Assembly (NCBI GenBank): GCA_030424595.1 | Contig: JAUHWG010000010.1 | Span: 124,001 to 188,000, forward strand | Direction of reading: 5' to 3' | DNA length: 64,000 nt | Origin: Polyangia bacterium | GTDB lineage: Bacteria; Myxococcota_A; Polyangia; Nannocystales; Nannocystaceae | The notes under the pieces: generated by a model | Seen by the model: the letters and a program-made list of their open reading frames with translations, nothing else | What the model was told of the DNA's origin: nothing | The model's database searches: none | Part shown: positions 18,584 to 26,486 of the stretch, piece after piece | Layout of the letters: the number at the start of each line of letters is the position of its first letter | Position numbering within the stretch: position 1 is the first letter of the stretch | Translations under genes and position numbers: made by a program

Positions 18584-21031
18584 ATGGCGGCCATACGAGA
18601 CACCAAAGCAGACGAGCACCGCGAGCCTAGAGATCCCGCAGCGCCGCTGACGAAGCAAGAGACGTGGATCCGGGACTTCATGGCCTCCATGGTCGTGTTC
18701 CTGGTCGCTCTGCCGCTGTGCATCGGCATCGCCGTCGCCTGCGATGTGCCGGTCGAGCGCGGGCTGATCGCGGGCATCGTCGGCGGGGCCATCGGCGTGA
18801 TCTCGGGCTCACCGCTGCTGGTCAGCGGTCCGGCCGCGAGCCTGATCGTCCCGTGCTACGCCCTGGTCTCGCAGTACGGCCTCGTCGCGCTCGGCCCCGT
18901 CGTCATGCTCACCGGCGCCTGGCAGCTCCTGGCCGGGTATCTGCACCTCGGCCAGTGGTTTCGCGCGGTCGCGCCCGCGGTCATCACGGGCATGCTGACG
19001 GGCATCGGCGTGCTGATCATCGGCTCCCAAGCCCTGGTCGCGCTGGACGAGGATCCCTACTCGAAGTTCGTCGACAACGTGGCCGCGATCCCCGGCGCGC
19101 TGCTCGAGACGGCGACCGCCGCCGCCGGCCACTCGTCGGCCCCTTTTTGGATCGCCCTCGCCACCGTCGCGCTGATCGTCGGCTGGAACAGGTATCGGCC
19201 CAAGCTCCTCTCCATCGTCCCCGGCCACCTCGTCGCCCTCTCGTCGGTCACAGCGGCGGCGTACTTCATGTCGCTCGACGTCCGCGCCCTCGACATCTCC
19301 TCCAACTTCTTCGCCGGGCTCGGGATCCCGTCGGCGATGGACCTCAAGATCCTCGGCGACCCGGTGCTTATCGGCCGATCGGCGATGTTCGCCTTCGTCG
19401 CCAGCGCGGCGACCTTGCTGACCGCCAGCGCGATCGATGAACGCCAGAGCATCACCAAGACCGACTACGACAAGGAGATGAAGGCTCAGGGGGTCGGCAA
19501 CTTCTTCTCGGGCCTCCTCGGCGGCCTGCCGATGACGGGCGTCATCGTCCGCAGCTCAGCCAACGTCGAGGCCGGCGCGCAGACCCGTCGTTCGACCATC
19601 TTCCACGCCGTCTGGCTCCTGCTCTTCGTCAGCCTCGCGCCGCAGCTCCTGGAGCTGATCCCCAAGGCCTGCCTCGGCGCGATCCTGGTCTACACGGGGA
19701 TCAAGCTCGTCGACGTCGGCGCGATGGGTCGCCTGTGGGAGCAGGGCCGGGCTGAGTTCGGGATCTTCGGCGTGACCATCGTCGGGGTCGTCTTCGTCGA
19801 CCTCTTCATCGGCATCCTCGCGGGCTTGGTCGCCGCCGTGATCAAGCTGGTGTGGACCTTCTCGCACCTCGAGATCCACCAAGAGGAGGGCCCCGCCCAC
19901 GGCGTCGTCCACATGCACCTCGTCGGCGCGGCGACCTTCGTCCAGCTTCCGCGCTTCGCTCGCGCCTTGGAGTCGATCCCGACCGACAAGGAGCTGCACG
20001 TGCACATCGAGCGCCTCGACCACATCGATCACGCCTGCCTGCAGCTGCTGTCGAGCATGCAGCGTCAGCGCGAGGGGGCGGGACTCCCGGGTGTTCACGT
20101 CGCCTGGCAGGAGCTCAGCGATCGCTACCGCAAGGCGCTGGTCGGCACCGGAGCGCTCGACTCGAAGCAGGCGTCGCCCAGCATCGTCCGCATGGTATGG
20201 GCCGAGTGGAAGCGCGCCCACGCGGAGGTCGAGTCCGACGGCAACGAGGAGTCCGCGCGCTGGAACGACTGGATCCCGACCGAGAGCATCAACCTCCGCA
20301 CCGCGGCCAAGACGCTCGACGAGGTGGTCGAGCTCGCGGTGCCGCGCCTCGCCGCGCTGACGGGCCTCGAACCACGCCTCTTGCACGAGAAGCTGACCGC
20401 GACGAGCGACGGCCACGTCCCCCTCGGTGGCGGTGTGAGCCTGCCCCACGCCGCGATCGAGGGCATCGAGCGCAGTGAGGTCGTCGTCGTCACGACCGAC
20501 GCGTCGATCATGGTCGGGAACGGAGAGGCGGACATCTTCTTCGTGCTCCTCTCGCCGCTATCGGACACCGCTGAGCACCTGCGGGTCCTGTCCCATATCG
20601 GTCGCATGTGTCACCGCTCGCCGCTGCTCGAGGAGCTGCGTCGCGCTCCTTCGGCCGAGAGCGCCGCCGACGTGCTCGACATGCTCAGTCGGGCGACGGC
20701 CCGCGGCGAGACCCTCAGCGGCGCGCGCCGTTGTCTCGCGCTGATCAGCACCGAGGACGCCGCCCATGCGTACGAGCTGCGCGCCGAGCTGTCGGAGGCC
20801 TTCGCCCACTGGGCGCTCTTCACCGAGAAAGATCTCGCGATCCTCGAGATACTCCGGCCGGTCGGAAGCAACGACGCGGGCGCCATCCTGGTCACCTCGA
20901 TCAAGCTCCACGAGGAGCCGCTCCTGCGGGCGCTGCTCATCGAGGCGAACAAGCTAAACGACGCGCCAGCGCAGCTCGTGGTCTTGGGGGAGCAGAGCGC
21001 GGGGCGGGCTCGCGCCAGCCTCGGAGGATAG
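18584..21031 (+). CDS. SulP-family anion transporter fused to STAS and PTS EIIA-like domains
   Basis: An 815-residue protein. Residues 25-430 are a SulP permease with about 10-12 membrane helices (family: proton- or sodium-coupled sulfate, bicarbonate and related anions), with SGPAASLIV near the first half and GLPMTGVIVRSSAN later. About 440-530 is the STAS domain (VHMHLVGAATF, LHVHIERLDHIDHACL). About 580-705 is a PTS IIA type 2 (fructose/mannitol) domain with the phospho-site loop GGGVSLPHA, His622, and the typical hydrophobic DIFFVLLSPL strand. The last 100 residues are of unknown fold. I prefer ATG 18584 (GGGAG nine bases before) over GTG 18536 and ATG 18542, because an inverted repeat ends exactly at 18535. 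No other PTS gene is adjacent. Confidence 0.85.
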   Translation: MAAIRDTKADEHREPRDPAAPLTKQETWIRDFMASMVVFLVALPLCIGIAVACDVPVERGLIAGIVGGAIGVISGSPLLVSGPAASLIVPCYALVSQYGLVALGPVVMLTGAWQLLAGYLHLGQWFRAVAPAVITGMLTGIGVLIIGSQALVALDEDPYSKFVDNVAAIPGALLETATAAAGHSSAPFWIALATVALIVGWNRYRPKLLSIVPGHLVALSSVTAAAYFMSLDVRALDISSNFFAGLGIPSAMDLKILGDPVLIGRSAMFAFVASAATLLTASAIDERQSITKTDYDKEMKAQGVGNFFSGLLGGLPMTGVIVRSSANVEAGAQTRRSTIFHAVWLLLFVSLAPQLLELIPKACLGAILVYTGIKLVDVGAMGRLWEQGRAEFGIFGVTIVGVVFVDLFIGILAGLVAAVIKLVWTFSHLEIHQEEGPAHGVVHMHLVGAATFVQLPRFARALESIPTDKELHVHIERLDHIDHACLQLLSSMQRQREGAGLPGVHVAWQELSDRYRKALVGTGALDSKQASPSIVRMVWAEWKRAHAEVESDGNEESARWNDWIPTESINLRTAAKTLDEVVELAVPRLAALTGLEPRLLHEKLTATSDGHVPLGGGVSLPHAAIEGIERSEVVVVTTDASIMVGNGEADIFFVLLSPLSDTAEHLRVLSHIGRMCHRSPLLEELRRAPSAESAADVLDMLSRATARGETLSGARRCLALISTEDAAHAYELRAELSEAFAHWALFTEKDLAILEILRPVGSNDAGAILVTSIKLHEEPLLRALLIEANKLNDAPAQLVVLGEQSAGRARASLGG

Positions 21032-21148
21032 GCCCCACAGCGCGGCTCGAATATGAGCTAGGACCAGGGGCTCCTCCCCCACTCCGGCCAGGGAGAATTA
21101 CCCGTGCGGGTCGTGCATGCGAGGGGAAACCCCGGCATATTCGAGGCC

Positions 21149-22753
21149 ATGTCTAGGACTCTGAAGCTGGCCTCCGTCTCTCTTATCGCCTGCCTTGGCG
21201 TCGCCTGTAACGGCGACGATACGGCGAGCACTGAATCCGACGGAGCGACCTCGACCGCGTCGACCTCTCCGACGACGACGGCGAGCGCGAGCGCGACGAT
21301 GACGGCGAGCGCGAGCGACTCGGGGACCGAGACCACCACCGCCGGCAGCGCCTCGGACTCGGACTCGACCTCGACCACAGACACCGACCCGACGGCGACC
21401 GACACCAACCCGACGACGTCCGACACCAACCCGACGACGACCGATCCGACGGCGACCGACACCGACCCGACCAGCGGCACCGACACCGACCCGACCAGCG
21501 GCACCGACACCGAGGCCTCGGCCTCGGACACCGACATGCCGATGCCGGTCTGCGGTGACGGCGTGGTCGAGGGCGACGAGGTCTGCGACGACGGAAACAA
21601 CGAGAACGGCGACGGTTGTCAGGCAGACTGCACCCTCCCCTGCATGCCCGGCGACGGCGGCATGATGGGCGAGGCCGAGAAGAGCTATCTCTGGGTCGCG
21701 AACACCAGCCAGGGATCGATCTCCAAGGTCGACACGATGTCGGTCACCGAGCTCGCCCGCTACCGCTCGGGCCCGAACGCCGGCGGGGAGAGCCCGTCGC
21801 GTACGGCGGTCAGCCTCGACGGACGCTTCGTCGTCGTCAACAGCCGCGGCACGGGGCGGGTGACGATGATCGCCGCCAACGAGGAGGACTGCGACGGGCC
21901 CACGACCTCGCAAAACAAGGACGACCTCCTCGCCTGGGGCACCGACCAGTGCGTGCTCTGGTCGATCCTCCTGCCCTTCAACGGCACCAATCAGGGTGGG
22001 CCTCGAGCGGTCACCTGGACCCCCGGCGACTGGAACGACGATCCCGACGTCTGCGCCTTTGAGAACCCGAAGGTGTGGGTCGGCTACCGTCCGCCTGGCA
22101 ACGGCGTCGCGGCGATGGCTCGGATCAACGGCGCCGACGGTACGGTCGAGGAGACGATCAGCATCGGCAACTGGGCGCCCGGCTGGGGCCCCTACGGCGC
22201 CGCTCTCGACAAGCTCGCCAACGTCTGGTTCACCGGCCTCCGCGGTGAGGTCTTCCGGATCAACACCTCCGAGGATCCGATCACCTTCGACCGCTGGCAG
22301 CCCCCGAACAACCTTCAGTTCTACGGGATGACCGTCGACCCCAACGGCAAGCCCTGGTTCGGCGGCTGCTCCGGCCCGGTCTCGACCTTCGACCCGGAGA
22401 CCCAGCAGTTCACCGCCATCGCCGGGACCCAGGCCTGTCACCGCGGCGTCGCGGCCGACCAGGTCGGCAACGTCTGGGTCGCCTCCAACGGCCCCTGTGG
22501 TCTCGTCCAGATCGACTACGAGACCAACACGCTGATCAAGTTCCACACCCCGGCGCAGTGCAGCACTCCGGTCGGCGTCAGCGTCGACATCGAGGGCTAC
22601 GTCTGGCTCGTCGACCAGGCCGGATGGACCTGGAAGATCGACCCCGAGAACCCCGACGTCAACAACTGGCAGCAGCTCGCCGTCCAGGGCAACCACTACA
22701 CCTACTCCGACATGACGGGCGGACAGGGCAAGAGCGTCATCCTGCCGCAGTAG
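21149..22753 (+). CDS. Vgb-like beta-propeller lipoprotein with myxobacterial Cys-rich domain
   Basis: A 534-residue protein with lipobox LGVAC (Cys20, followed by NGDD) and a Thr/Ser/Asp linker to about residue 130. A 'myxococcus cysteine-rich' repeat follows (CGDGVVEGDEVCDDGNN then GDGCQADC, six Cys). From about 170 to the end, repeated strands of the type YLWVANTSQGSISKVD, VWFTGLRGEVFRI, KPWFGGCSGPVSTFD, VWVASNGPCGLVQID and VWLVDQAGWTWKID form a seven-bladed propeller related to virginiamycin B lyase and NHL proteins. The lyase active-site His/Glu set is not obvious, so a binding or structural role is more likely than antibiotic cleavage. The ATG at 21149 gives the signal peptide; CATATT lies seven bases upstream. 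Confidence 0.82.
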   Translation: MSRTLKLASVSLIACLGVACNGDDTASTESDGATSTASTSPTTTASASATMTASASDSGTETTTAGSASDSDSTSTTDTDPTATDTNPTTSDTNPTTTDPTATDTDPTSGTDTDPTSGTDTEASASDTDMPMPVCGDGVVEGDEVCDDGNNENGDGCQADCTLPCMPGDGGMMGEAEKSYLWVANTSQGSISKVDTMSVTELARYRSGPNAGGESPSRTAVSLDGRFVVVNSRGTGRVTMIAANEEDCDGPTTSQNKDDLLAWGTDQCVLWSILLPFNGTNQGGPRAVTWTPGDWNDDPDVCAFENPKVWVGYRPPGNGVAAMARINGADGTVEETISIGNWAPGWGPYGAALDKLANVWFTGLRGEVFRINTSEDPITFDRWQPPNNLQFYGMTVDPNGKPWFGGCSGPVSTFDPETQQFTAIAGTQACHRGVAADQVGNVWVASNGPCGLVQIDYETNTLIKFHTPAQCSTPVGVSVDIEGYVWLVDQAGWTWKIDPENPDVNNWQQLAVQGNHYTYSDMTGGQGKSVILPQ

Positions 22754-22773
22754 GTCCGCTCAGCGTCGACGAC

Positions 22774-22816
22774 GAGGGGCCCCAGGGGCGGCGGAGAGCC
22801 GCTCCTCGGGCCCCTC
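22774..22816 (+). terminator. Nested hairpin between two convergent lipoprotein genes
   Basis: An outer 9-bp perfect stem (GAGGGGCCC / GGGCCCCTC) encloses an inner GGGGCGGC-GGAGA-GCCGCTCCT hairpin, 21 bases after the stop at 22753. Symmetric, so it could serve both converging genes, although the other stop is about 190 bases away. Confidence 0.55.
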
Positions 22817-23005
22817 CGTTCATCCGCCGACGCCGCCAGGAGATGTCGCGCCATCTCCGGGGCGAGGGAGGACGACACCGGCCGCCCCTCCGCCCCGGCT
22901 CTCGTCCGACGGCGCCTGCTGCTCAGGAATCGGAGCGTCGATCATGAAGATGTCTGGTCGGGTCGGCCGCTCAGCATGGCCGAGGTAGCTCGACCGGGCC
23001 GCCCC

Positions 23006-24154
23006 TCACTGCGGGATCAGGCAGGGGCACGCGTTCTTGTCACCGTCTTCGGGGACGAAGTCGAAGCAGGTCGCGTTGTAGGCCTCGCAGAGCCAGGCGT
23101 GGCCGTTGCCGCAGATCGTCAGGACCGCGTCGGGGAGCTCCGGCATCCCGCCGATCAGGGGGGCAACGTCTTGGCCTATCGGCGCGACGGGGACGACGAC
23201 GTTGCCGAAGCCGTCGATGATCGCTGAGACCGCGGCCGGGGAGGTGCTCATGACCAGGAAGTTCTCCGAGCCCGCGATCAGCGTCACGCCGTCGAAGCCC
23301 TGAAGTCCGACCTTGTCGATCATGTTGAACCTGCGGACCACCTCGCCGCCGTCCCGCGAGACCACGACCATCTCCTCGGTGCCGTAGCTGGCGATGTAGA
23401 GGTTATTGTCGAGGCCGAGGGCGAGCCCGGCGCAGATCGACATACCAAAGCCGAGCGGCTTGCTCCCTAGCACCTCAAGGGTCTGGGGCTCGACCTCTGT
23501 GAGGACGCAGTCCTGGGTGATCAGGAGGCCGCGCCCGAGCACTGGATCGTAGGTCGCCCCGTCGAGCTTGGGCTGGGCCTCGGGCGGGACGTCGAAGACG
23601 TCCGAGAGGGGCGATCCGTCGAGGTCGAAGCGCCGCGCCTTGCCGCTGAAGGACATCACCATCACCTCGTCAGCCTCGGTGTTGTAGTAGGTGGCCTGAA
23701 GGACAGCGTCTGGGATCCCGGTGTCGAACTTCTTGGAGAAGGTGAAGCCGAGGGTGTCGGGGACCTGGCCGAGATCGCAGTCGAGCGGCTCCTCCGTCGT
23801 GCTCGACGTGCTCGACGTGCTCGACGTGTCGGTCGTCGACTCACCGGCGGTCGTCGACTCACCGGCGGTCGTCGTCGACTCGGTCGCCGTCGCGGAGCCC
23901 GTCGCGGTCATCTCCGTCGTGCTCGACGCCGTCGCGGTCACGCCGGTCCCTGCGCTCGCGCTCTCCGTGCCCGTGCCCGTGCTCGACGTCGCCGTCGCCG
24001 TCGCGCTCGCCGTCGCGCTCGCTGTCGCGCTGGCGCTGGCGCTCGCCGAGTCGCTACCGCGGCTCTCGCCGGCATCATCTCCGCACCCGCCAAGGGCCAG
24101 CGCAGCGCTCGCGAGCCACAACCGTCCACGCCCGACCCGATGAAGAAGATCCAT
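23006..24154 (-). CDS. Lipoprotein with propeller-like domain, function unknown
   Basis: A 382-residue protein. The signal peptide from ATG 24154 ends ALGGC (Cys24, followed by GDD). Residues 30-110 are an Ala/Ser/Thr linker encoded by short GC-rich repeats. The rest (from DCDLGQVPD at about 115) has the repeated strand pattern of a six- or seven-bladed propeller: YYNTEADEVMVMSFSG, ARRFDLDG, RGLLITQDCVLTEVE, ALGLDNNLYIASYG, EMVVVSRDGG and ENFLVMSTSP. The C terminus CPCLIPQ holds two Cys close together. No enzyme motif was found. It converges with the Vgb-like gene and shares its general design. The longer in-frame start at 24190 would put 12 residues before the signal peptide; the start at 24154 lies six bases from GACTAT. 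Confidence 0.72.
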   Translation of the reverse strand: MDLLHRVGRGRLWLASAALALGGCGDDAGESRGSDSASASASATASATASATATATSSTGTGTESASAGTGVTATASSTTEMTATGSATATESTTTAGESTTAGESTTDTSSTSSTSSTTEEPLDCDLGQVPDTLGFTFSKKFDTGIPDAVLQATYYNTEADEVMVMSFSGKARRFDLDGSPLSDVFDVPPEAQPKLDGATYDPVLGRGLLITQDCVLTEVEPQTLEVLGSKPLGFGMSICAGLALGLDNNLYIASYGTEEMVVVSRDGGEVVRRFNMIDKVGLQGFDGVTLIAGSENFLVMSTSPAAVSAIIDGFGNVVVPVAPIGQDVAPLIGGMPELPDAVLTICGNGHAWLCEAYNATCFDFVPEDGDKNACPCLIPQ

Positions 24155-24160
24155 GCCGAC

Positions 24161-24166
24161 ATAGTC
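24161..24166 (-). promoter_or_regulatory. -10-like hexamer GACTAT, probable leaderless
   Basis: Read on the minus strand: GACTAT, six bases (GTCGGC), ATG. It lacks the first T of TANNNT but keeps the spacing. Confidence 0.35.
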
Positions 24167-24395
24167 GCAAGTCAGGCGCCCAACGACCACCGTCGCCCTC
24201 GACCAACCTCGGGGCCGAGCGACTCCTCGGCTGCGCCTGTGAGGCCGATAGGTCCTGCTCGGCCCAGGCGAGCGAGGACGCGCTCAGATGGTCGAGGGCG
24301 CCTTCCCGTCGTCACGCGCACGATCTCCCCACAAGCGAGCAGAACTTCCCCCGTCCGGTGGACACCTCTCAAGACCCGACGAGAGAAGAGGGAGC

Positions 24396-24419
24396 GAACG
24401 AGAACGAGAACGAGAACGA
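24396..24419 (+). repeat. Four tandem copies of GAACGA
   Basis: Four perfect 6-base units in the gap between two lipoprotein genes. Confidence 0.75.
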
Positions 24420-24547
24420 GAAGGGAGTCCCGCTAACTGCGGGGAGCGAGCCCGCGGATCGTAGTGAACAAGCGCGCAAGCCCCTGTTGAGCGCGTGGGC
24501 CGGCGGCCTGAGCTGAGGGCGCTCGCTCCCGATCGACGGCCAGCTCC

Positions 24548-26224
24548 CTACGGAGCGCAGCTCGCCGAGTACACCCGCCAGCTCGTCGTCCCCGGCTCGG
24601 TCGAGCCGTCGCAGACGTTGGTGACCACAAGCTCCTGCGACGGGCCGCCGCGCAGGGCGATCGTCGAGTGCCACGACGAGTCGCTCTCGTCGCACTTCGC
24701 CTGGCTCGGCGAGATGAAGTTTAGCGAGGCATACCCCGCCGGCAGCGTCCACTCGACCGGCGACTCGGCGAATCCGCCATCCTCACCGGGGTAGACCCGC
24801 CAGCTCTGCGTACCTGGCTCCTCCGAGCCGTCGCATACGTTGGTGACGACGAGGTCTGGGCGGCTGTCGCCGCTCAGCGTCATCAGCGAGTGCCACGACG
24901 AGTCGCTCTCGTCGCACTTCGCCTGGCTCGTGGCGATGAAGTTCAGGTCCGCGTAGCCCCCGGGCAAGCTCCACTCGACGGGATCGTCGGCGAAGCCCTC
25001 GCCCTCGGGCCCGTAGACCAGCCAATGATCCGTGCCCGGGTTGACGCTGCCATCGCAGATGTTGCCGACGACCAGCTCCAGGGCTCCGTCACCGCTGAGG
25101 TCGAGCAAGGAGTGCCAGGTCGAGTCGCTCTCGTCGCACTTCGCTTGGGTCGTCGAGATGAAGTTCAGGTCCGCGTAGCCCCCTGGCAGCGCCCACTCGA
25201 CCGCCGAGCCGGCAAAGCCGCCCTCACCTCCGAAATAGACCTGCCAGTGATCGGTGCCCGGGTTAATGCTCCCATCACAGAGGTTCTGGACGAGGAGGTC
25301 CGGTCGCGCGTCACCGTCGAGATCGAGCACAGAGTGCCAGGAGGAGTTGCTCTCGTCGCACTTCGCCTGGCTCGTCCGGATGAAGTTGAGATCCGCGTAG
25401 CCCCCCGGCAGCGCCCACTCCTCGGCGTCCGCCGCGAAGCCTCCGTCGACGCCGCGGTAGACCAGCCAGTAGTCGGTCCCGGGGTTGCTGCTGCCGTCGC
25501 AGAGGTTGCGGACGATGAGGTCGGGGCGGGCGTCGCCGTCGACGTCGAACACGGAGTGCCAGGTCGAGTTGCTCTCGTCGCACTTCTCTTGGGTTGTGCT
25601 GACAAAGTTGAGGGCCGCGTAGCCGCCAGGCAACGACCACTTGGTCGGCGCCATGGTGAAGCCTCCGTCGATGCCCAGGTAGACCAGCCACTCGTCGGTG
25701 CCAGGGTCCTGGCTGCCGTCGCAGAGGTTCGTGACGACGAGGTCGAGGGCTCCGTCGCCGTCGACGTCGAGCAGCGAGTGCCAGGTCGAGTCGCTCTCGT
25801 CGCACTTCGCCTGGCCCGGGCCGACAAAGTTGAGCTCTGCGTAGCCCTCGGGGAGATCCCAGCTCTCCGGATCGTCGTCGAAGCCGTCACAGACGACCGG
25901 CGGGTCCTCCGTGGTGCTGCCGGTCTCGCTGTCGCTCTCGCCGGTCTCGCCGGTCGTGCTGGCGCTGCTCGTCGCCCCGGTGCTGCCCCCCGTAGAGCCG
26001 CTCGCCGAGCCGCTCTCGCTGCCCCCCGTGGTCGCGCTCGCCGAGCCGCTCGCCGAGGCCTCGGTCGCCTCCCCGGTCGAGTCACCGTCGGTGTCGGTCG
26101 CCGAGCCAGCGCTGCCGTCATCGCCGCTACAGGCGCTAAGTCCAGCCACGACGAGCGCGGAGAGGAGCGTCTGGATCCCCTTGAGCTGCAGATGCGATGA
26201 ATTCCCTCGGGCGAAATTGAGCAT
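24548..26224 (-). CDS. Lipoprotein with six tandem 74-residue repeats (VCBS-like, CDES/WHS motif)
   Basis: A 558-residue protein with lipobox GLSAC (Cys32, followed by SGDD) and a Gly/Ser/Thr linker to about residue 110. The mature part is six tandem repeats with a 74-residue period. Each reads roughly W-x-LP-x-GYA-x-LNF, about six residues, Q-x-KCDES-x-S-x-WHS, then a DxDGD loop, a PDLVV-x-N-x-CDGS strand, then PGT-x-x-W-x-VY and GGF. Every repeat has two invariant Cys (CDES and CDGS) and the invariant Trp-His-Ser. The DxDGD loop and beta pattern resemble one blade of an FG-GAP/VCBS propeller, but the extra Cys pair and WHS are not standard. In repeat 6 the Ca loop is lost (ALRGGPSQE). Six blades could close one propeller. 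The start is fixed by the signal peptide and a TATATAAG box just upstream. Confidence 0.82.
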   Translation of the reverse strand: MLNFARGNSSHLQLKGIQTLLSALVVAGLSACSGDDGSAGSATDTDGDSTGEATEASASGSASATTGGSESGSASGSTGGSTGATSSASTTGETGESDSETGSTTEDPPVVCDGFDDDPESWDLPEGYAELNFVGPGQAKCDESDSTWHSLLDVDGDGALDLVVTNLCDGSQDPGTDEWLVYLGIDGGFTMAPTKWSLPGGYAALNFVSTTQEKCDESNSTWHSVFDVDGDARPDLIVRNLCDGSSNPGTDYWLVYRGVDGGFAADAEEWALPGGYADLNFIRTSQAKCDESNSSWHSVLDLDGDARPDLLVQNLCDGSINPGTDHWQVYFGGEGGFAGSAVEWALPGGYADLNFISTTQAKCDESDSTWHSLLDLSGDGALELVVGNICDGSVNPGTDHWLVYGPEGEGFADDPVEWSLPGGYADLNFIATSQAKCDESDSSWHSLMTLSGDSRPDLVVTNVCDGSEEPGTQSWRVYPGEDGGFAESPVEWTLPAGYASLNFISPSQAKCDESDSSWHSTIALRGGPSQELVVTNVCDGSTEPGTTSWRVYSASCAP

Positions 26225-26232
26225 GGGGCGGA

Positions 26233-26240
26233 CTTATATA
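26233..26240 (-). promoter_or_regulatory. TATATAAG box, probable -10 of the six-repeat lipoprotein gene
   Basis: Minus strand TATATAAG begins 16 bases and ends 8 bases before the ATG at 26224, the most AT-rich point for hundreds of bases. Only a very short leader is possible. Confidence 0.5.
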
Positions 26241-26486
26241 GATCCGTCCGGCTCCCGTCTAGCCCGCCGCTCTTGGCTCTAGAGCCAGCTTCCCGGGGCG
26301 AAGACCCCGCGGCTTGACGCCTCGATCTGCGAGCTCGCCGGAGGCGCGGACTCGTCGGAGGCCCAGGGCGAGCGGGGAGGATCGTGCGCGTGCCGGCGTG
26401 AAGGCGCCGGAACCCGCGCGCCGCCGAGTCTCTCGTCCTGGGCTCTTCGGGCTCTTCGGGCTCTTCGACTGGCTACGCGCGCGGCG

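Larger units (their letters stand above)
24155..24547 (-). other. 393-base intergenic region
   Basis: This stretch between two minus-strand lipoprotein genes contains the promoter of the downstream one (GACTAT, 24161-24166, six bases before its ATG) and a short GAACGA repeat at 24396-24419. No gene, RNA or hairpin of note was recognised. Confidence 0.45.
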
